Of a DNA stretch of 17,317 nucleotides, positions 1 through 8,008 are shown one piece after another. Origin of the DNA: Bacillota bacterium. Its GTDB lineage: Bacteria > Bacillota > Desulfitobacteriia > Desulfitobacteriales > JAJXUE01. The stretch is from assembly GCA_021786555.1 (NCBI GenBank), contig JAJYNB010000119.1, positions 1 to 17,317 of the forward strand, given 5' to 3'. A program made the position numbers and the translations under genes. The notes under the pieces were generated by a model that saw only the letters and a program-made list of their open reading frames with translations, searched no databases and had not been told where the DNA came from. Position 1 is the stretch's first letter; each line of letters starts with the position of its first letter.

Positions 1-738
1 GGTTAATCCTTCTTTCCTGTCTTCAGAGGCAAACGCAGTTGTTATTGCTTCCACCTCGTAATACAATGCCGTGTTTAGATCTGAATCTGCACAAACATTA
101 ATTGTCTCTTTTGCTATTTGAACCGCCACAGGGGAACATTTTATGATATCGTTAGCCATCGACAAAACCGTCTCAGTTAACTCCCCATGTGGAACAACTT
201 TGTTAACCAAGCCAATTCGGTATGCTTCAGCTGCATCTATTGGAGTACCTGTGCAAGCCAACTCCATAGCCCTTCCTAATCCTACCAGCCTGGGTAAAAT
301 TTGACATATTCCACTGGTATTTGTCAGCCCTATCCTTGGCTCAGGCAGCCCCAGTTGTGCATTTTCAGATGCTATACGAATGTCACAAGCACAGGCAATT
401 TCACATCCACCGCCTAAAGCCCAGCCATTGACCGCGGCAATAACCGGCTTGCCTAACTCTCTGAAGTCTCTTGTCACTTTTTGAATCCCAACACAGAATT
501 CCCGGAACTCCAAGGTGCTCATGCTGTTCATAGCTTTGATGTCGCCCCCGGCAATAAAGGACTTGCCACTACCCGTGCAGACCACCACCCGAACCGATCT
601 GTCTTTTTTGGCATCGGCCAGTGCTTCTTCGATATCCTGCAGCAACTGGTGATTGATGGCATTTAGAGTTTCCGGCCGGTTAAAAGTAATCGTTGCTACC
701 CCGTTACTTTTTGTATATAGGATCGTTTCGAAGTTCAT
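1..738 (-). CDS. Enoyl-CoA hydratase/isomerase (crotonase) family protein, 3' end cut by window
   Basis: The reading frame is open from an ATG at 738 to the window edge, giving 246 residues; crotonases have about 260, so only the last dozen or so residues are missing. An AAGGGGAG ribosome site precedes the start. The crotonase fold is clear: NRPETLNA near residues 21-27, the oxyanion-hole stretch IAGGDIKAM around 62-70, and GWALGGGCEIA around 105-115. Both catalytic glutamates of hydratases are kept (E113 and E133). The loop after E133 is unusual: residues 139-146 read TNTSGICQ where typical hydratases have a PGxGGTQ-like loop. That may signal a special acyl group or a different reaction (isomerase, hydrolase). 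It lies 41 nt downstream of the PaaK-type ligase and is probably the next gene of the liv operon. It should be a cytoplasmic enzyme acting on an enoyl-CoA made after ligation; the exact substrate cannot be read from sequence. Confidence 0.9.
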   Translation of the reverse strand, partial: MNFETILYTKSNGVATITFNRPETLNAINHQLLQDIEEALADAKKDRSVRVVVCTGSGKSFIAGGDIKAMNSMSTLEFREFCVGIQKVTRDFRELGKPVIAAVNGWALGGGCEIACACDIRIASENAQLGLPEPRIGLTNTSGICQILPRLVGLGRAMELACTGTPIDAAEAYRIGLVNKVVPHGELTETVLSMANDIIKCSPVAVQIAKETINVCADSDLNTALYYEVEAITTAFASEDRKEGLT

Positions 739-779
739 AAAGCCACTCCCCTTTTTTGTCTCTTTTAATTGCCTGGTGC

Positions 780-2126
780 CTAGAACGTTTCGCCCAAGTG
801 GGTTTTAAATATTCTCTTTGCTTTCTTTTCGTATTTGGGCAGAGTACCGGGAGGAAGGAGCTCAACCTTAGTCGTAACCCTCAGGTCATCAGAAAACTTA
901 TCTTCTATGTATGACTTTAAGCCGCTTACCTGCTCGGCTGTAATACTTTCACCGTACTCTATCCTAATTGGCAAAATGTCGACGGCCCCTTCCTTTTCCA
1001 GGATTATTTGAAATTCTCCGGTAGTCTGCGGACGGATTCCCATTATTAGTTCTTCAATCGCCCTGGGAAAAACATTTACCCCTCTAACCCACAGCATATC
1101 ATCGCTACGACCGATAACTTTGAATCTTAAACCGGTTCGGCCACAGGCACATGGTTCAGTTGAAATGATACGAGCATAATCGCGTGACCGGTAACGGATG
1201 AGAGGTGTAGCTTCTCTGTTAATTGTTGTATAAACCAATTCACCCTCCGCGCCGCTTTCAACCTTTTTTACCCTACCAGTATCTGGGTCAATTAGTTCGA
1301 CTATCAATTCACCCTGTCCGCAGAAATGCATCCCCATTTGTTGTTCACATTCTGCTCCGAATATCGCAATGACTTCTCCCAAACCGTAATTGGCATCCCT
1401 CGCCGAGAACCCCCACATGTCTTCCAGCAGCCTTCGGGTCTCTGGAATTCCGGCGCCCGGTTCACCCCCGAACAGCCCTTTTTTGAAACCCAACTCGCGA
1501 GGGTCCATCTGGTAATCATCTCTTAACTTCTTTGCTACGTACACCGGGTAGGAAGGCGTACATGTTACCACAGTTGGATGAATTGCCTTTGCCAAATTAA
1601 TGAAAGCGTTGGTTTGTCCAACCCCTATCGGCACTACTGTGGCTCCGAGCCGTTCTGCCGACAAATGGTCGGTCAGCCCTCCCACATAAACACTGTAGTT
1701 AAATACATGAAAAACCGTATCACTAGGCCTCATGCCGCCAGTCCACAAGCTTCTCGCTCCACATTCTGCGATTAAATCAGCATCTTTAGCAGTATAACAG
1801 GTTAACAGAAAACGCCCTGTAGTTCCAGAGGTACCATGGACACGAACCACATTCTCAATTGGTGCACATAGATGGCCGCCATATGGGGGACATTTTTCCT
1901 GGGTTCCGCGCAACTCATCCTTTGTGGTAAATGGCATCTTCTCTAGATCTTCAACGGTTTTGATATCGTGCGGTTTGAGGCCTGCCCCCTGCATCTTGTC
2001 CCTGTAAAAATCACTTTTTCCAAACACATATTCTAGCTGCGCTGTCAAACGCTTTTCTTCAAGCATCCTTAGTTTAGCCGGTGGCATAGTTTCCAGCTCT
2101 TCATTCCAATATCTGCGTTCGCTCAT
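780..2126 (-). CDS. paaK: Phenylacetate-CoA ligase family protein (PaaK-type aryl-CoA ligase)
   Basis: A 448-residue AMP-forming ligase that should activate an aromatic carboxylate with ATP and CoA in the cytoplasm. It has the PaaK layout: N-terminal helices with YWNEELETMP, a P-loop HGTSGTTGR at 97-105, the YGLGEV acyl-adenylate motif at 247-252, and the C-terminal hallmark RSRDYAR, then CACGRTGLRFK, GRSDDML and RGVNVFP. Length fits the family (about 430-450). The P-loop position that is usually Lys (TTGKP) is Arg followed by Phe, a small deviation. ATG at 2126 has a strong site, GAAGGAGG, 7 nt upstream. It sits 40 nt after livF, so transporter and ligase are probably co-transcribed, suggesting that the imported compound is the ligase substrate. 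Phenylacetate itself is only one possibility; members also take hydroxylated or other aryl acids. Confidence 0.9.
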   Translation of the reverse strand: MSERRYWNEELETMPPAKLRMLEEKRLTAQLEYVFGKSDFYRDKMQGAGLKPHDIKTVEDLEKMPFTTKDELRGTQEKCPPYGGHLCAPIENVVRVHGTSGTTGRFLLTCYTAKDADLIAECGARSLWTGGMRPSDTVFHVFNYSVYVGGLTDHLSAERLGATVVPIGVGQTNAFINLAKAIHPTVVTCTPSYPVYVAKKLRDDYQMDPRELGFKKGLFGGEPGAGIPETRRLLEDMWGFSARDANYGLGEVIAIFGAECEQQMGMHFCGQGELIVELIDPDTGRVKKVESGAEGELVYTTINREATPLIRYRSRDYARIISTEPCACGRTGLRFKVIGRSDDMLWVRGVNVFPRAIEELIMGIRPQTTGEFQIILEKEGAVDILPIRIEYGESITAEQVSGLKSYIEDKFSDDLRVTTKVELLPPGTLPKYEKKAKRIFKTHLGETF

Positions 2127-2166
2127 AATGATCCTCCTTCAATTATATGTAGAATTTAGGTCTGCT

Positions 2167-2904
2167 CTAATCCCCTAGATATGCTCTGCGAACCTCCGGA
2201 TTTTTCGCCAGTTCCTGAGATGAACCTTCCAGTACTATTCTTCCGGTCTCAAGCACATAGGCGCGGTCGGATATCTCAAGAGCCAAATGAGCGTTTTGTT
2301 CAACCAGCATTATTGTTGTGCCGGACGAATTTATATCTTCAATTATGTGAAAGATTTCCTCGACCAGTAAAGGGGCAAGCCCCATACTCGGTTCGTCAAG
2401 CAGCAACAGTTTCGGCTGTGACATCAAAGAACGACCTATAGCCAGCATTTGTTGTTCCCCACCTGACAGGGTTCCAGCTAACTGCTTCCTTCTTTCCTTC
2501 AAGCGGGGAAAGTGGTGAAACACTCGCTCATAGTCCTCCTGCAAGGGTTTCTCCTTGCGACTATGGGCACCCATCAGTAGATTTTCGTGGACCGACATTT
2601 TTGGGAACACCCGCCGCCCTTCAGGCACCTGGCTCACCCCAAGTTGAACAATGGTATGAGGCTTTAGGCTCGCAGTTCTTGAGCTGTTTGGTGGGGAACC
2701 AAAAATGTGTTTTCGGTTAAACACGATCCGGCCTTCCTTGTTAGCAGGCTTAAGCAATCCCGAGATTGTACGCAGGGTTGTACTTTTTCCTGCGCCATTT
2801 GCCCCGATTAATGCCACAATTTCACCTTCCTTAACCTGAAGGGATACGGATTGCAAAGCCCTGATTCGCCCATAACTTACGTCAATATTCTCTAACCTTA
2901 ACAT
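2167..2904 (-). CDS. livF: Branched-chain-amino-acid-type ABC transporter ATP-binding protein LivF
   Basis: One of the two ATPases of a Liv/HAAT importer, at the inner face of the membrane. Walker A GANGAGKS at 34-41, signature LSGGEQ at 146-151, Walker B LLLLDE at 166-171 and the switch histidine region MLVEQNAH are all present. The sequence VPEGRRVFPKMSVHENL is typical of LivF rather than LivG. At 245 residues it is slightly longer than many LivF proteins; the extra residues lie in the PPNSSRTASLKPHTI stretch between Walker A and the Q-loop region. ATG at 2904 lies within the end of livG (7-nt overlap) and is preceded by AAGGAG, indicating translational coupling. Function is confident; the transported substrate is not fixed by this subunit. 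Confidence 0.95.
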   Translation of the reverse strand: MLRLENIDVSYGRIRALQSVSLQVKEGEIVALIGANGAGKSTTLRTISGLLKPANKEGRIVFNRKHIFGSPPNSSRTASLKPHTIVQLGVSQVPEGRRVFPKMSVHENLLMGAHSRKEKPLQEDYERVFHHFPRLKERRKQLAGTLSGGEQQMLAIGRSLMSQPKLLLLDEPSMGLAPLLVEEIFHIIEDINSSGTTIMLVEQNAHLALEISDRAYVLETGRIVLEGSSQELAKNPEVRRAYLGD

Positions 2905-3698
2905 GCCCCGGTCTCCTTTCTCCGGATCCGGCTCCTGAACTGACCTGAGCCCAAATAGGCTTCGATAACAGAATCATTTTGGCGAATCTTTACCGGGCTG
3001 CCTTCAGCGATTTTCTTCCCATAGTCAAGCACAACAATCCGTTCAGAAATACCCATAACCAGAGTCATGTCATGTTCAACCAAAAATATGGTTACGCCGG
3101 TATCCCTGATTTTACGGATAATGTCCATCAGCACCGTTTTTTCGAAGGGGTTCATCCCGGCAGCGGGTTCATCAAGCAGCAGAATTTTGGGATTGGAAAC
3201 CAGAGCCCGGGCTATCTCCAAACGCCGCTGTTCACCATAGGAGAGATTCTTGGCCTTCTCATGTTCTTTGTCGGCCAAGCCAAGGAAATCCAAAGCTGCC
3301 ATGGCTTTCTCCCTCAATTCCTTTTCTTCTGAATGCATCAAAGGGGAGCGGATGATGGAATGAAACAGTCCGGCCTGACCGAGTACATGGGTCCCTATAA
3401 GGACATTGTGTAATACAGAGAGTTCGGAAAAGAGCCGTATTGACTGAAACGTTCTGGTGATTCCCTTTTTGGCAATCCGATAAGGTGGAGAACCCGTTAA
3501 CGCCTCGCTCTGAAATAAGATAGCGCCATCTGACGGTTTATACAGTCCGGTAATTAAGTTGAATACCGTACTTTTTCCTGCTCCGTTAGGCCCAATCAAA
3601 GATAATATTTCACCGGATTTTACCTGGATATCAAGTTTGTCGACAGCAGTCAGGCCGCCAAAACTAATTGTAACATTTTGCAATTCTAAGATATTCAT
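2898..3698 (-). CDS. livG: Branched-chain-amino-acid-type ABC transporter ATP-binding protein LivG
   Basis: The partner ATPase of LivF. Walker A GPNGAGKS at 36-43, signature LSYGEQ at 152-157, Walker B LLLDEP at 173-178 and the H-loop in LVEHDM are intact. GITRTFQSIRLFSELSVLHNV and the AAGMNP stretch are characteristic of LivG. Length 266 residues is slightly above the usual 255 because of a basic C-terminal tail (SGQFRSRIRRKETGAC). The ATG at 3698 overlaps the livM stop by 4 nt (ATGA type), and an AGGGGG site lies inside the livM end, so the two are coupled. It should form a heterodimer with LivF under LivH/LivM. Confidence 0.95.
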   Translation of the reverse strand: MNILELQNVTISFGGLTAVDKLDIQVKSGEILSLIGPNGAGKSTVFNLITGLYKPSDGAILFQSEALTGSPPYRIAKKGITRTFQSIRLFSELSVLHNVLIGTHVLGQAGLFHSIIRSPLMHSEEKELREKAMAALDFLGLADKEHEKAKNLSYGEQRRLEIARALVSNPKILLLDEPAAGMNPFEKTVLMDIIRKIRDTGVTIFLVEHDMTLVMGISERIVVLDYGKKIAEGSPVKIRQNDSVIEAYLGSGQFRSRIRRKETGAC

Positions 3699-4663
3699 AC
3701 TTTCGCCCCCTGCCTAATCCGCCTTCCAAGGAAAAGGGCGCGAGATATCGCCTGCCTAAAATTAAATCCACCCAGTAAACCATGAGGACGGAAAATCATC
3801 ATAATGATCAGCAATAAACCGTAAACCAACATGCGGTAATTGGCCATAAAACGAAGGAATTCCGGCGCAGTCGTTAATACGACCGAACCAATTATTGTGC
3901 CTGGAATGCTTCCCAGACCGCCTAGTACCACCATGTTTAAGAACTCAATTGACTTCATAAAGCCAAAATCAGTAGGTTGAATAAATGTGGTGGTATGGGC
4001 AAACAAGGCGCCACCCACCCCGGCGCAAAAAGAGCCAATAGCAAAGGCCTGAATTTTATACCAGGTGATGTTAACGCCTACGGATTCAGCCGCAATTTCA
4101 TCTTCCCGCACAGCCAGCATGGCCCTGCCGTTACGTGAGTTTTCCAGCCACATCATTACAGCAATCATTGCTACAGTCAAAATCATAATAACTGGAAAAG
4201 TAGTTAGATTCTTAATGCCCAAGAACCCAATGGCCCCACCGGTAATTTGCATGTTGGTAAATATCACTCGTACAATTTCCGCAAAGCCGAGTGTTGCAAT
4301 AGCCAAGTAATCCCCGCTTAACCGCAAAGTTGGAAAGCCAATGACTATGCCAAATAGACATGCAGCTAATCCTCCGAGCAAAATGCCAACCGGGAAAGGT
4401 AGATGAAGTGTTACTGTTGCGATAGCCGAAGCATAAGCTCCTATGCTCATAAAAGCGGAATGTCCCAAGGAGAGTTGTCCGGTTGCACCGGCTATTAGAT
4501 TTAGCCCTAAGGCCATAATCACATTGATTCCGATAAAAAAGCCTATCTGCAAGTAATAGGGAGGCATTATTCTACTTAAACCCTGGGCAGTCAGTCCGGT
4601 CATAATAAGCACAAGGACAAATCCAATGACCTGAACCAGCCAGTTATTTTTGATGTTCCGCAT
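3695..4663 (-). CDS. livM: Branched-chain-amino-acid-type ABC transporter permease LivM
   Basis: An integral membrane permease of about 322 residues with many hydrophobic segments. LNLIAGATGQLSLGHSAFM and the coupling-helix region GRAMLAVREDEIAAESVGVN, which contacts the ATPases, mark it as LivM. The longest frame begins with an ATG at 4669, but that codon directly abuts the AGGGGGG ribosome site. The second in-frame ATG at 4663 has a normal spacing of about 6 nt and is the better start; the difference is two residues. The stop of livH lies a few bases upstream and overlaps the ribosome site, so translation is likely coupled. It forms the membrane channel together with LivH. Confidence 0.93.
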   Translation of the reverse strand: MRNIKNNWLVQVIGFVLVLIMTGLTAQGLSRIMPPYYLQIGFFIGINVIMALGLNLIAGATGQLSLGHSAFMSIGAYASAIATVTLHLPFPVGILLGGLAACLFGIVIGFPTLRLSGDYLAIATLGFAEIVRVIFTNMQITGGAIGFLGIKNLTTFPVIMILTVAMIAVMMWLENSRNGRAMLAVREDEIAAESVGVNITWYKIQAFAIGSFCAGVGGALFAHTTTFIQPTDFGFMKSIEFLNMVVLGGLGSIPGTIIGSVVLTTAPEFLRFMANYRMLVYGLLLIIMMIFRPHGLLGGFNFRQAISRALFLGRRIRQGAKV

Positions 4664-4674
4664 AGCCATCCCCC

Positions 4675-5553
4675 CTATACCTTTTTGTTAATTTTCTGTC
4701 CCATAATTCCCGATGGTTTGACCAGCAAAACCAAAATGAGGATACCAAACGCAAAAGCGTCTTTGTATTCGGACAAGTTTACTGTTACACTGAGAACCTC
4801 CAAGAGACCAATCATTAACCCGCCCAGCATGGCCCCCGGGATACTGCCAATTCCGCCAAGTACTGCTGCGGCAAAAGCTTTTAACCCAGCCATTGTGCCC
4901 ATATAAGGTTGAACTGCATTGAAATAAATACCAGCCAGAACCCCAGCCGCTCCTGCCAAAGAAGACCCGATTGCAAAGGTTGTCGCTATTATTCGGTCTA
5001 TGTTTACACCCATTAATCCCGCAGCATCTTGGTCCTGGGCTGTAGCCCGCATTGCGCGGCCAGTCCTGGTGTAAGTTACAAACAGATGCAGGGCAAGCAT
5101 TAGGAAAGCTGCAACTCCGATAATCACAATCTGATAAATGGTTATTTGAAAGTTACCAATGGCGTAAACCTTGTTTTCAAAAAGTTTTGGGAATCCTTGA
5201 GTGTTTGGCCCCTTGAGCAGGACCATTAAGGTTGACAAAAAAATCGAAACGCCAATCGTACTGATGAGGGCCGAGAGACGGGACGAACGACGCAACGGCT
5301 TGTAGGCAACCCGTTCGATTAATACCCCTAAAACTAGGCTAAGCATCATGCCGCCAAGCAACGCGACAACCACATTGGTTTTATAAGTTGCGGCCAGGAT
5401 TAGTCCGGTAAAAGCCCCAAACATGTATATTTCACCATAGGCGAAATTTATCAAGGAAATGATGCCATAAACCATTGTATAGCCTAGGGCAATCAGGGCA
5501 TAGATGCTCCCTAAGGCCAGCCCGTTGATCAGTTGCTGCATCAGATCTTTCAC
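4675..5553 (-). CDS. livH: Branched-chain-amino-acid-type ABC transporter permease LivH
   Basis: The second permease, 292 residues from the chosen start. The N-terminus QQLINGLALGSIYALIALGYTMVYGII, the GRAMRATAQDQDAAGLMGVN coupling region and the AAVLGGIGSIPGAMLGG segment are LivH hallmarks. The open frame extends to an ATG at 5592, but no ribosome site precedes that codon. A strong AAAGGGGGG lies 6-7 nt before the GTG at 5553, giving the N-terminus V(M)KDLMQQLING that matches relatives. GTG at 5553 is therefore preferred. It is separated from livK by a gap of about 140 nt (100 nt to the longer frame) that contains a stable hairpin, the only sizeable gap inside the transporter operon. Confidence 0.93.
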   Translation of the reverse strand: MKDLMQQLINGLALGSIYALIALGYTMVYGIISLINFAYGEIYMFGAFTGLILAATYKTNVVVALLGGMMLSLVLGVLIERVAYKPLRRSSRLSALISTIGVSIFLSTLMVLLKGPNTQGFPKLFENKVYAIGNFQITIYQIVIIGVAAFLMLALHLFVTYTRTGRAMRATAQDQDAAGLMGVNIDRIIATTFAIGSSLAGAAGVLAGIYFNAVQPYMGTMAGLKAFAAAVLGGIGSIPGAMLGGLMIGLLEVLSVTVNLSEYKDAFAFGILILVLLVKPSGIMGQKINKKV

Positions 5554-5618
5554 TTGCACCCCCCCTTTGCCATACATTTCTCGCCACAACATACCTTCAC
5601 ACGGTTAGACCCGATGTT

Positions 5619-5660
5619 CCGGATAGCAGCACGGGTCAAGAATCCCGCGCCGCTATCCCG
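5619..5660 (-). other. Intergenic stem-loop between livK and livH
   Basis: GGATAGC at 5621-5627 pairs with GCTATCC at 5652-5658, and CGGG at 5632-5635 pairs with CCCG at 5644-5647 around an 8-nt loop. The four bases between these blocks give two Watson-Crick pairs and two A-C mismatches when read as plus-strand RNA. In the minus-strand transcript the mismatches become G-U wobbles, so a continuous 15-bp stem forms only in the sense RNA of the operon. No U-tract follows, so it is not a classic terminator. A processing or stabilising hairpin that keeps binding-protein mRNA more abundant than permease mRNA is the likely role (inference). Confidence 0.6.
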
Positions 5661-5692
5661 CGATTTGGTTTACCAGTCTCTGATTTGCAAGC

Positions 5693-6886
5693 CTAGTTTA
5701 GTGCCACAGGTACCTTCTTCAGCAGTTCAAACTTGCCGTCTTTTACCTGTAACAAATAAACAGGACTCTTAATCACCTCGTGATTAGCCTTGAATGTTAT
5801 GGTTCCGGAAACGCCCTCATAATTCTTTGTCTGTGCCAGAGTATCTTTAAATTTAACAGGGTCAGCGCTGTTGGCATCAGTCATTGCCTTAGCTATGATC
5901 ATCATGGCATCGTAACCGTTAGCGGCAAATAGGTCTGGCAGCTCATTGTTTTTGGCCTTGAAGGCATCCATGAATTTTTGCGTAGTTGGTGTTGGTTGTT
6001 CGGGGGAGAATCCGGCAAAGGAGATGACTCCATCTACCGCGCTCCCACCAATTTTTACGAGATCCTCGCTTTGCAGCCCGTCCCCGCCAACCATAGCTAT
6101 GTCCTTCATACCGACCTCACGCACTTTCTTCATGATCAAGGCAGCTTCCGTATAATAACCACCAAATACTATTACATCAGGGTTAGCAGCCTTGATTTTC
6201 GTGACCTGAGCGCTGAAGTCCGTATCTCCATCCTGAATATACTCTTCATCAATCACACTACCGCCGTTAGCCTCAATGGCTTGTTTAAAAACCGCCGAGA
6301 CACCAACACTATAGTCGCTGTTCTTGGAAATAATCATGGCGATCTTTTTCCAGCCCTTTTCCTGAATGATATATTTCATTGTAGCCGGCGCCGCGACACT
6401 GTCTAAAAGCGTATCACGAAAGACATAAGGACCGATTTCAACCACATTTGGGCCCGTACAACCAGCTGACATAATTACCGTGTTTTTGCTATTGGCAATT
6501 TGCCCCGCAACTCTAGTCAGCCCTGTAAGAGGATCTCCGATGATGGCATTTACTTTATCTTGAGTGATAAATTTATTGGTAATATTAATAGCCTGATCTT
6601 TTGCCCCCACGTCATCGTCTTCGATTAACTGAACCTGATGTCCAAGAATACCACCTTTTTGATTTAGCTCATCCACAGCAAATTTGATTCCTTTTAGGTT
6701 GCCAAGGCCATAAATTGCAGTATTTCCTGTCTTAGCGCCCAAGAAACCAATCTTTATTGGTTCTTTAGTCTCAGTAGTTCCAGTCTGTCCAGCGGTTCCA
6801 GATTGACCGCCACAACCAGTCACTATTAGCAATAAACTCAAAATAACACCCAAACTAACAAGGACTTTTCTGTTTGGTTTAAACAT
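5693..6886 (-). CDS. livK: ABC transporter substrate-binding lipoprotein, LivK/LivJ type (Peripla_BP_6 fold)
   Basis: A 397-residue extracytoplasmic binding protein. The N-terminus has basic residues, a hydrophobic stretch and the lipobox IVTGC with the lipidated Cys at 25, then a Gly/Thr/Ser-rich linker, as expected for a Gram-positive lipoprotein anchored outside the membrane. The mature part begins IKIGFLGAKTGNTAIYG and contains DDDVGAKDQAINITNKFI and VNAIIGDPLTG, the usual Liv-type ligand-binding layout with two alpha/beta lobes. ATG at 6886 is preceded by GGGGAGGGG. It is the first gene of the transporter operon. Because aryl-CoA ligase and crotonase genes follow, the ligand is more likely an aromatic or related carboxylate than leucine; the sequence alone cannot settle this. 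Confidence 0.93.
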   Translation of the reverse strand: MFKPNRKVLVSLGVILSLLLIVTGCGGQSGTAGQTGTTETKEPIKIGFLGAKTGNTAIYGLGNLKGIKFAVDELNQKGGILGHQVQLIEDDDVGAKDQAINITNKFITQDKVNAIIGDPLTGLTRVAGQIANSKNTVIMSAGCTGPNVVEIGPYVFRDTLLDSVAAPATMKYIIQEKGWKKIAMIISKNSDYSVGVSAVFKQAIEANGGSVIDEEYIQDGDTDFSAQVTKIKAANPDVIVFGGYYTEAALIMKKVREVGMKDIAMVGGDGLQSEDLVKIGGSAVDGVISFAGFSPEQPTPTTQKFMDAFKAKNNELPDLFAANGYDAMMIIAKAMTDANSADPVKFKDTLAQTKNYEGVSGTITFKANHEVIKSPVYLLQVKDGKFELLKKVPVALN

Positions 6887-7401
6887 GATTTTTCCCCTCC
6901 CCGTAATCGTAAGCGTTTTTGAAGGGTGCCACGCAGCGTTTTAAGTATCCTGAGTTTTGAATAAGATCTTACAACTAGCATTCAATTACTAGGCGCCCTT
7001 CAGCACCAGGTCCAAAGGCTCCTTCTCCGACACCTGCAAAGGCTGCTTGAATGGAGAAATATTAAGTCAAGCGTTTCACCTCCCCGATTCAATACTCTGG
7101 TGAACAAAGGTTTTCGCCCTGAAATGAGCCTCCGATTTTTTTTGAATAATTGCTGAGTCTTAGCTGTAACGTTCACAAAATCCAACGCTGCCAAATGTAT
7201 ACTTTATTGGGATCGAGCCCACTCAGTACCCTGGTAAAATGGTCTGGTTTATTAATGAACGTTCGTTAATTAAATCACGTAAACGCACGCCCTTAAAATC
7301 AAAATCTTCTCATAATTATTCTATCTTTTCATTGCGAGTCATTGGCTTTTACGGTTACGGGAATGATGTGAACCCCTCTTGAATCGAAACCCGTTATATC
7401 C
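6887..7401 (-). other. Long leader/control region between tetR and livK
   Basis: No convincing gene lies in these 515 bases. The 64-codon minus-strand frame at 7000-7194 is rich in Ser/Arg/Cys, has no family resemblance that I recognise, and is rejected. The part nearest tetR (7252-7269) holds a TetR operator. Around the operator only a weak promoter is visible (TTTAAT overlapping its upstream edge, no good -35). Between the operator and livK are about 365 bases. A short in-frame stretch at about 6979-7060 reads SIQAAFAGVGEGAFGPGAEGR before a stop and looks protein-like, perhaps a gene remnant, but it has no start. No T-box or known riboswitch signature was found on the transcribed strand. 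Confidence 0.5.
7252..7269. promoter_or_regulatory. Palindromic operator upstream of livK (TetR site 1)
   Basis: The 18-bp sequence TTAATGAACGTTCGTTAA is a palindrome with one mismatched pair out of nine. The same sequence, differing at two symmetric positions, occurs at 8009-8026 in front of the TetR gene. The two differing positions co-vary (G with C here, A with T there), so symmetry is kept. This supports a dimeric repressor site shared by the regulator and the liv operon. It lies about 365 bp upstream of the livK start, so the transcript would have a long leader unless another promoter lies closer. Confidence 0.75.
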
Positions 7402-7986
7402 CTATAAGGGACGAAGCCCAATCATTACAAAATTACAATAGTTCTCAGCGATGTCTTCGAGGGTCCATACACCCTGAGGTCGGTACCAATAGGCTACTTG
7501 GGTGCACATTGTAAGAATTGCTATCGCAGTTAACTTGGGGTTGACAGGAGCGAAACACCCTGCCTGGATCCCTCTTTCCAAAATCCCCCTAAATTCATAC
7601 TCAAATTTATCCCTATATTCAAGCACACGTTGCAGCATCTCGCCCTGTAATCCACGTAATTCACTGTCGCTGACAAGGGCCTCCTTTTGGTTTTCACCGT
7701 GAAACCTTATATTGGCAGTAATAGCTGCAGTTAACTGGGTTACAGGGTCGGCATTTAAATCAATTACACTTCTCACATTGTCAATAAAAACGGTTATAAC
7801 ATGCTCTAGCACATGATAAAGCAATTCTTCTTTACTGGGAAAAAAATTATATAAATTCGCCGCTGTCATTCCCAGCAAGGTAGAAAGTTCTCTCATTCCC
7901 GTCGCATGGTATCCCTTTTGATAGAACAGTTCTACAGCTGCATTACAAATTTCACCCTGACGAGTCCTGGTGTCAAATATTTTCAC
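7402..7986 (-). CDS. TetR/AcrR family transcriptional regulator
   Basis: A 194-residue DNA-binding protein. The N-terminal TetR domain is clear: ICNAAVELFYQKGYHATGMREL, a helix-turn-helix at about 31-50 with the recognition region MTAANLYNFFPSKEELL. The C-terminal ligand domain is all-helical and variable, with VAYWYRPQGVWTLEDIAENYCNFVMIGL at the end, as in TetR regulators of acyl-CoA and aromatic-acid catabolism. The start is GTG at 7986, preceded by GAGGAG at 8 nt spacing. It is the first gene of its transcript, with a sigma-A promoter and an operator directly upstream, and the liv operon follows in the same direction with a second operator. It probably represses both itself and livKHMGF-paaK-ech and is released by a CoA thioester; the ligand is inferred. 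Confidence 0.93.
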   Translation of the reverse strand: MKIFDTRTRQGEICNAAVELFYQKGYHATGMRELSTLLGMTAANLYNFFPSKEELLYHVLEHVITVFIDNVRSVIDLNADPVTQLTAAITANIRFHGENQKEALVSDSELRGLQGEMLQRVLEYRDKFEYEFRGILERGIQAGCFAPVNPKLTAIAILTMCTQVAYWYRPQGVWTLEDIAENYCNFVMIGLRPL

Positions 7987-8008
7987 CCTTGGAACTCCTC
8001 TCCCAATG

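Noticed and set aside
5593..5692. livK-livH hairpin considered as an intrinsic terminator
   Set aside because: No U-tract follows the stem, and the permease genes downstream need read-through; treated as a processing or stability hairpin.
6923..6940. AGGGTGCCACGCAGCG on the plus strand, similar to the T-box consensus
   Set aside because: It is on the strand opposite to all genes, matches the T-box motif imperfectly, and no downstream plus-strand gene exists.
7000..7194. 64-codon minus-strand open frame in the tetR-livK gap
   Set aside because: Low-complexity Arg/Ser/Cys tail, no family resemblance and no conserved context; kept only as part of the non-coding leader.
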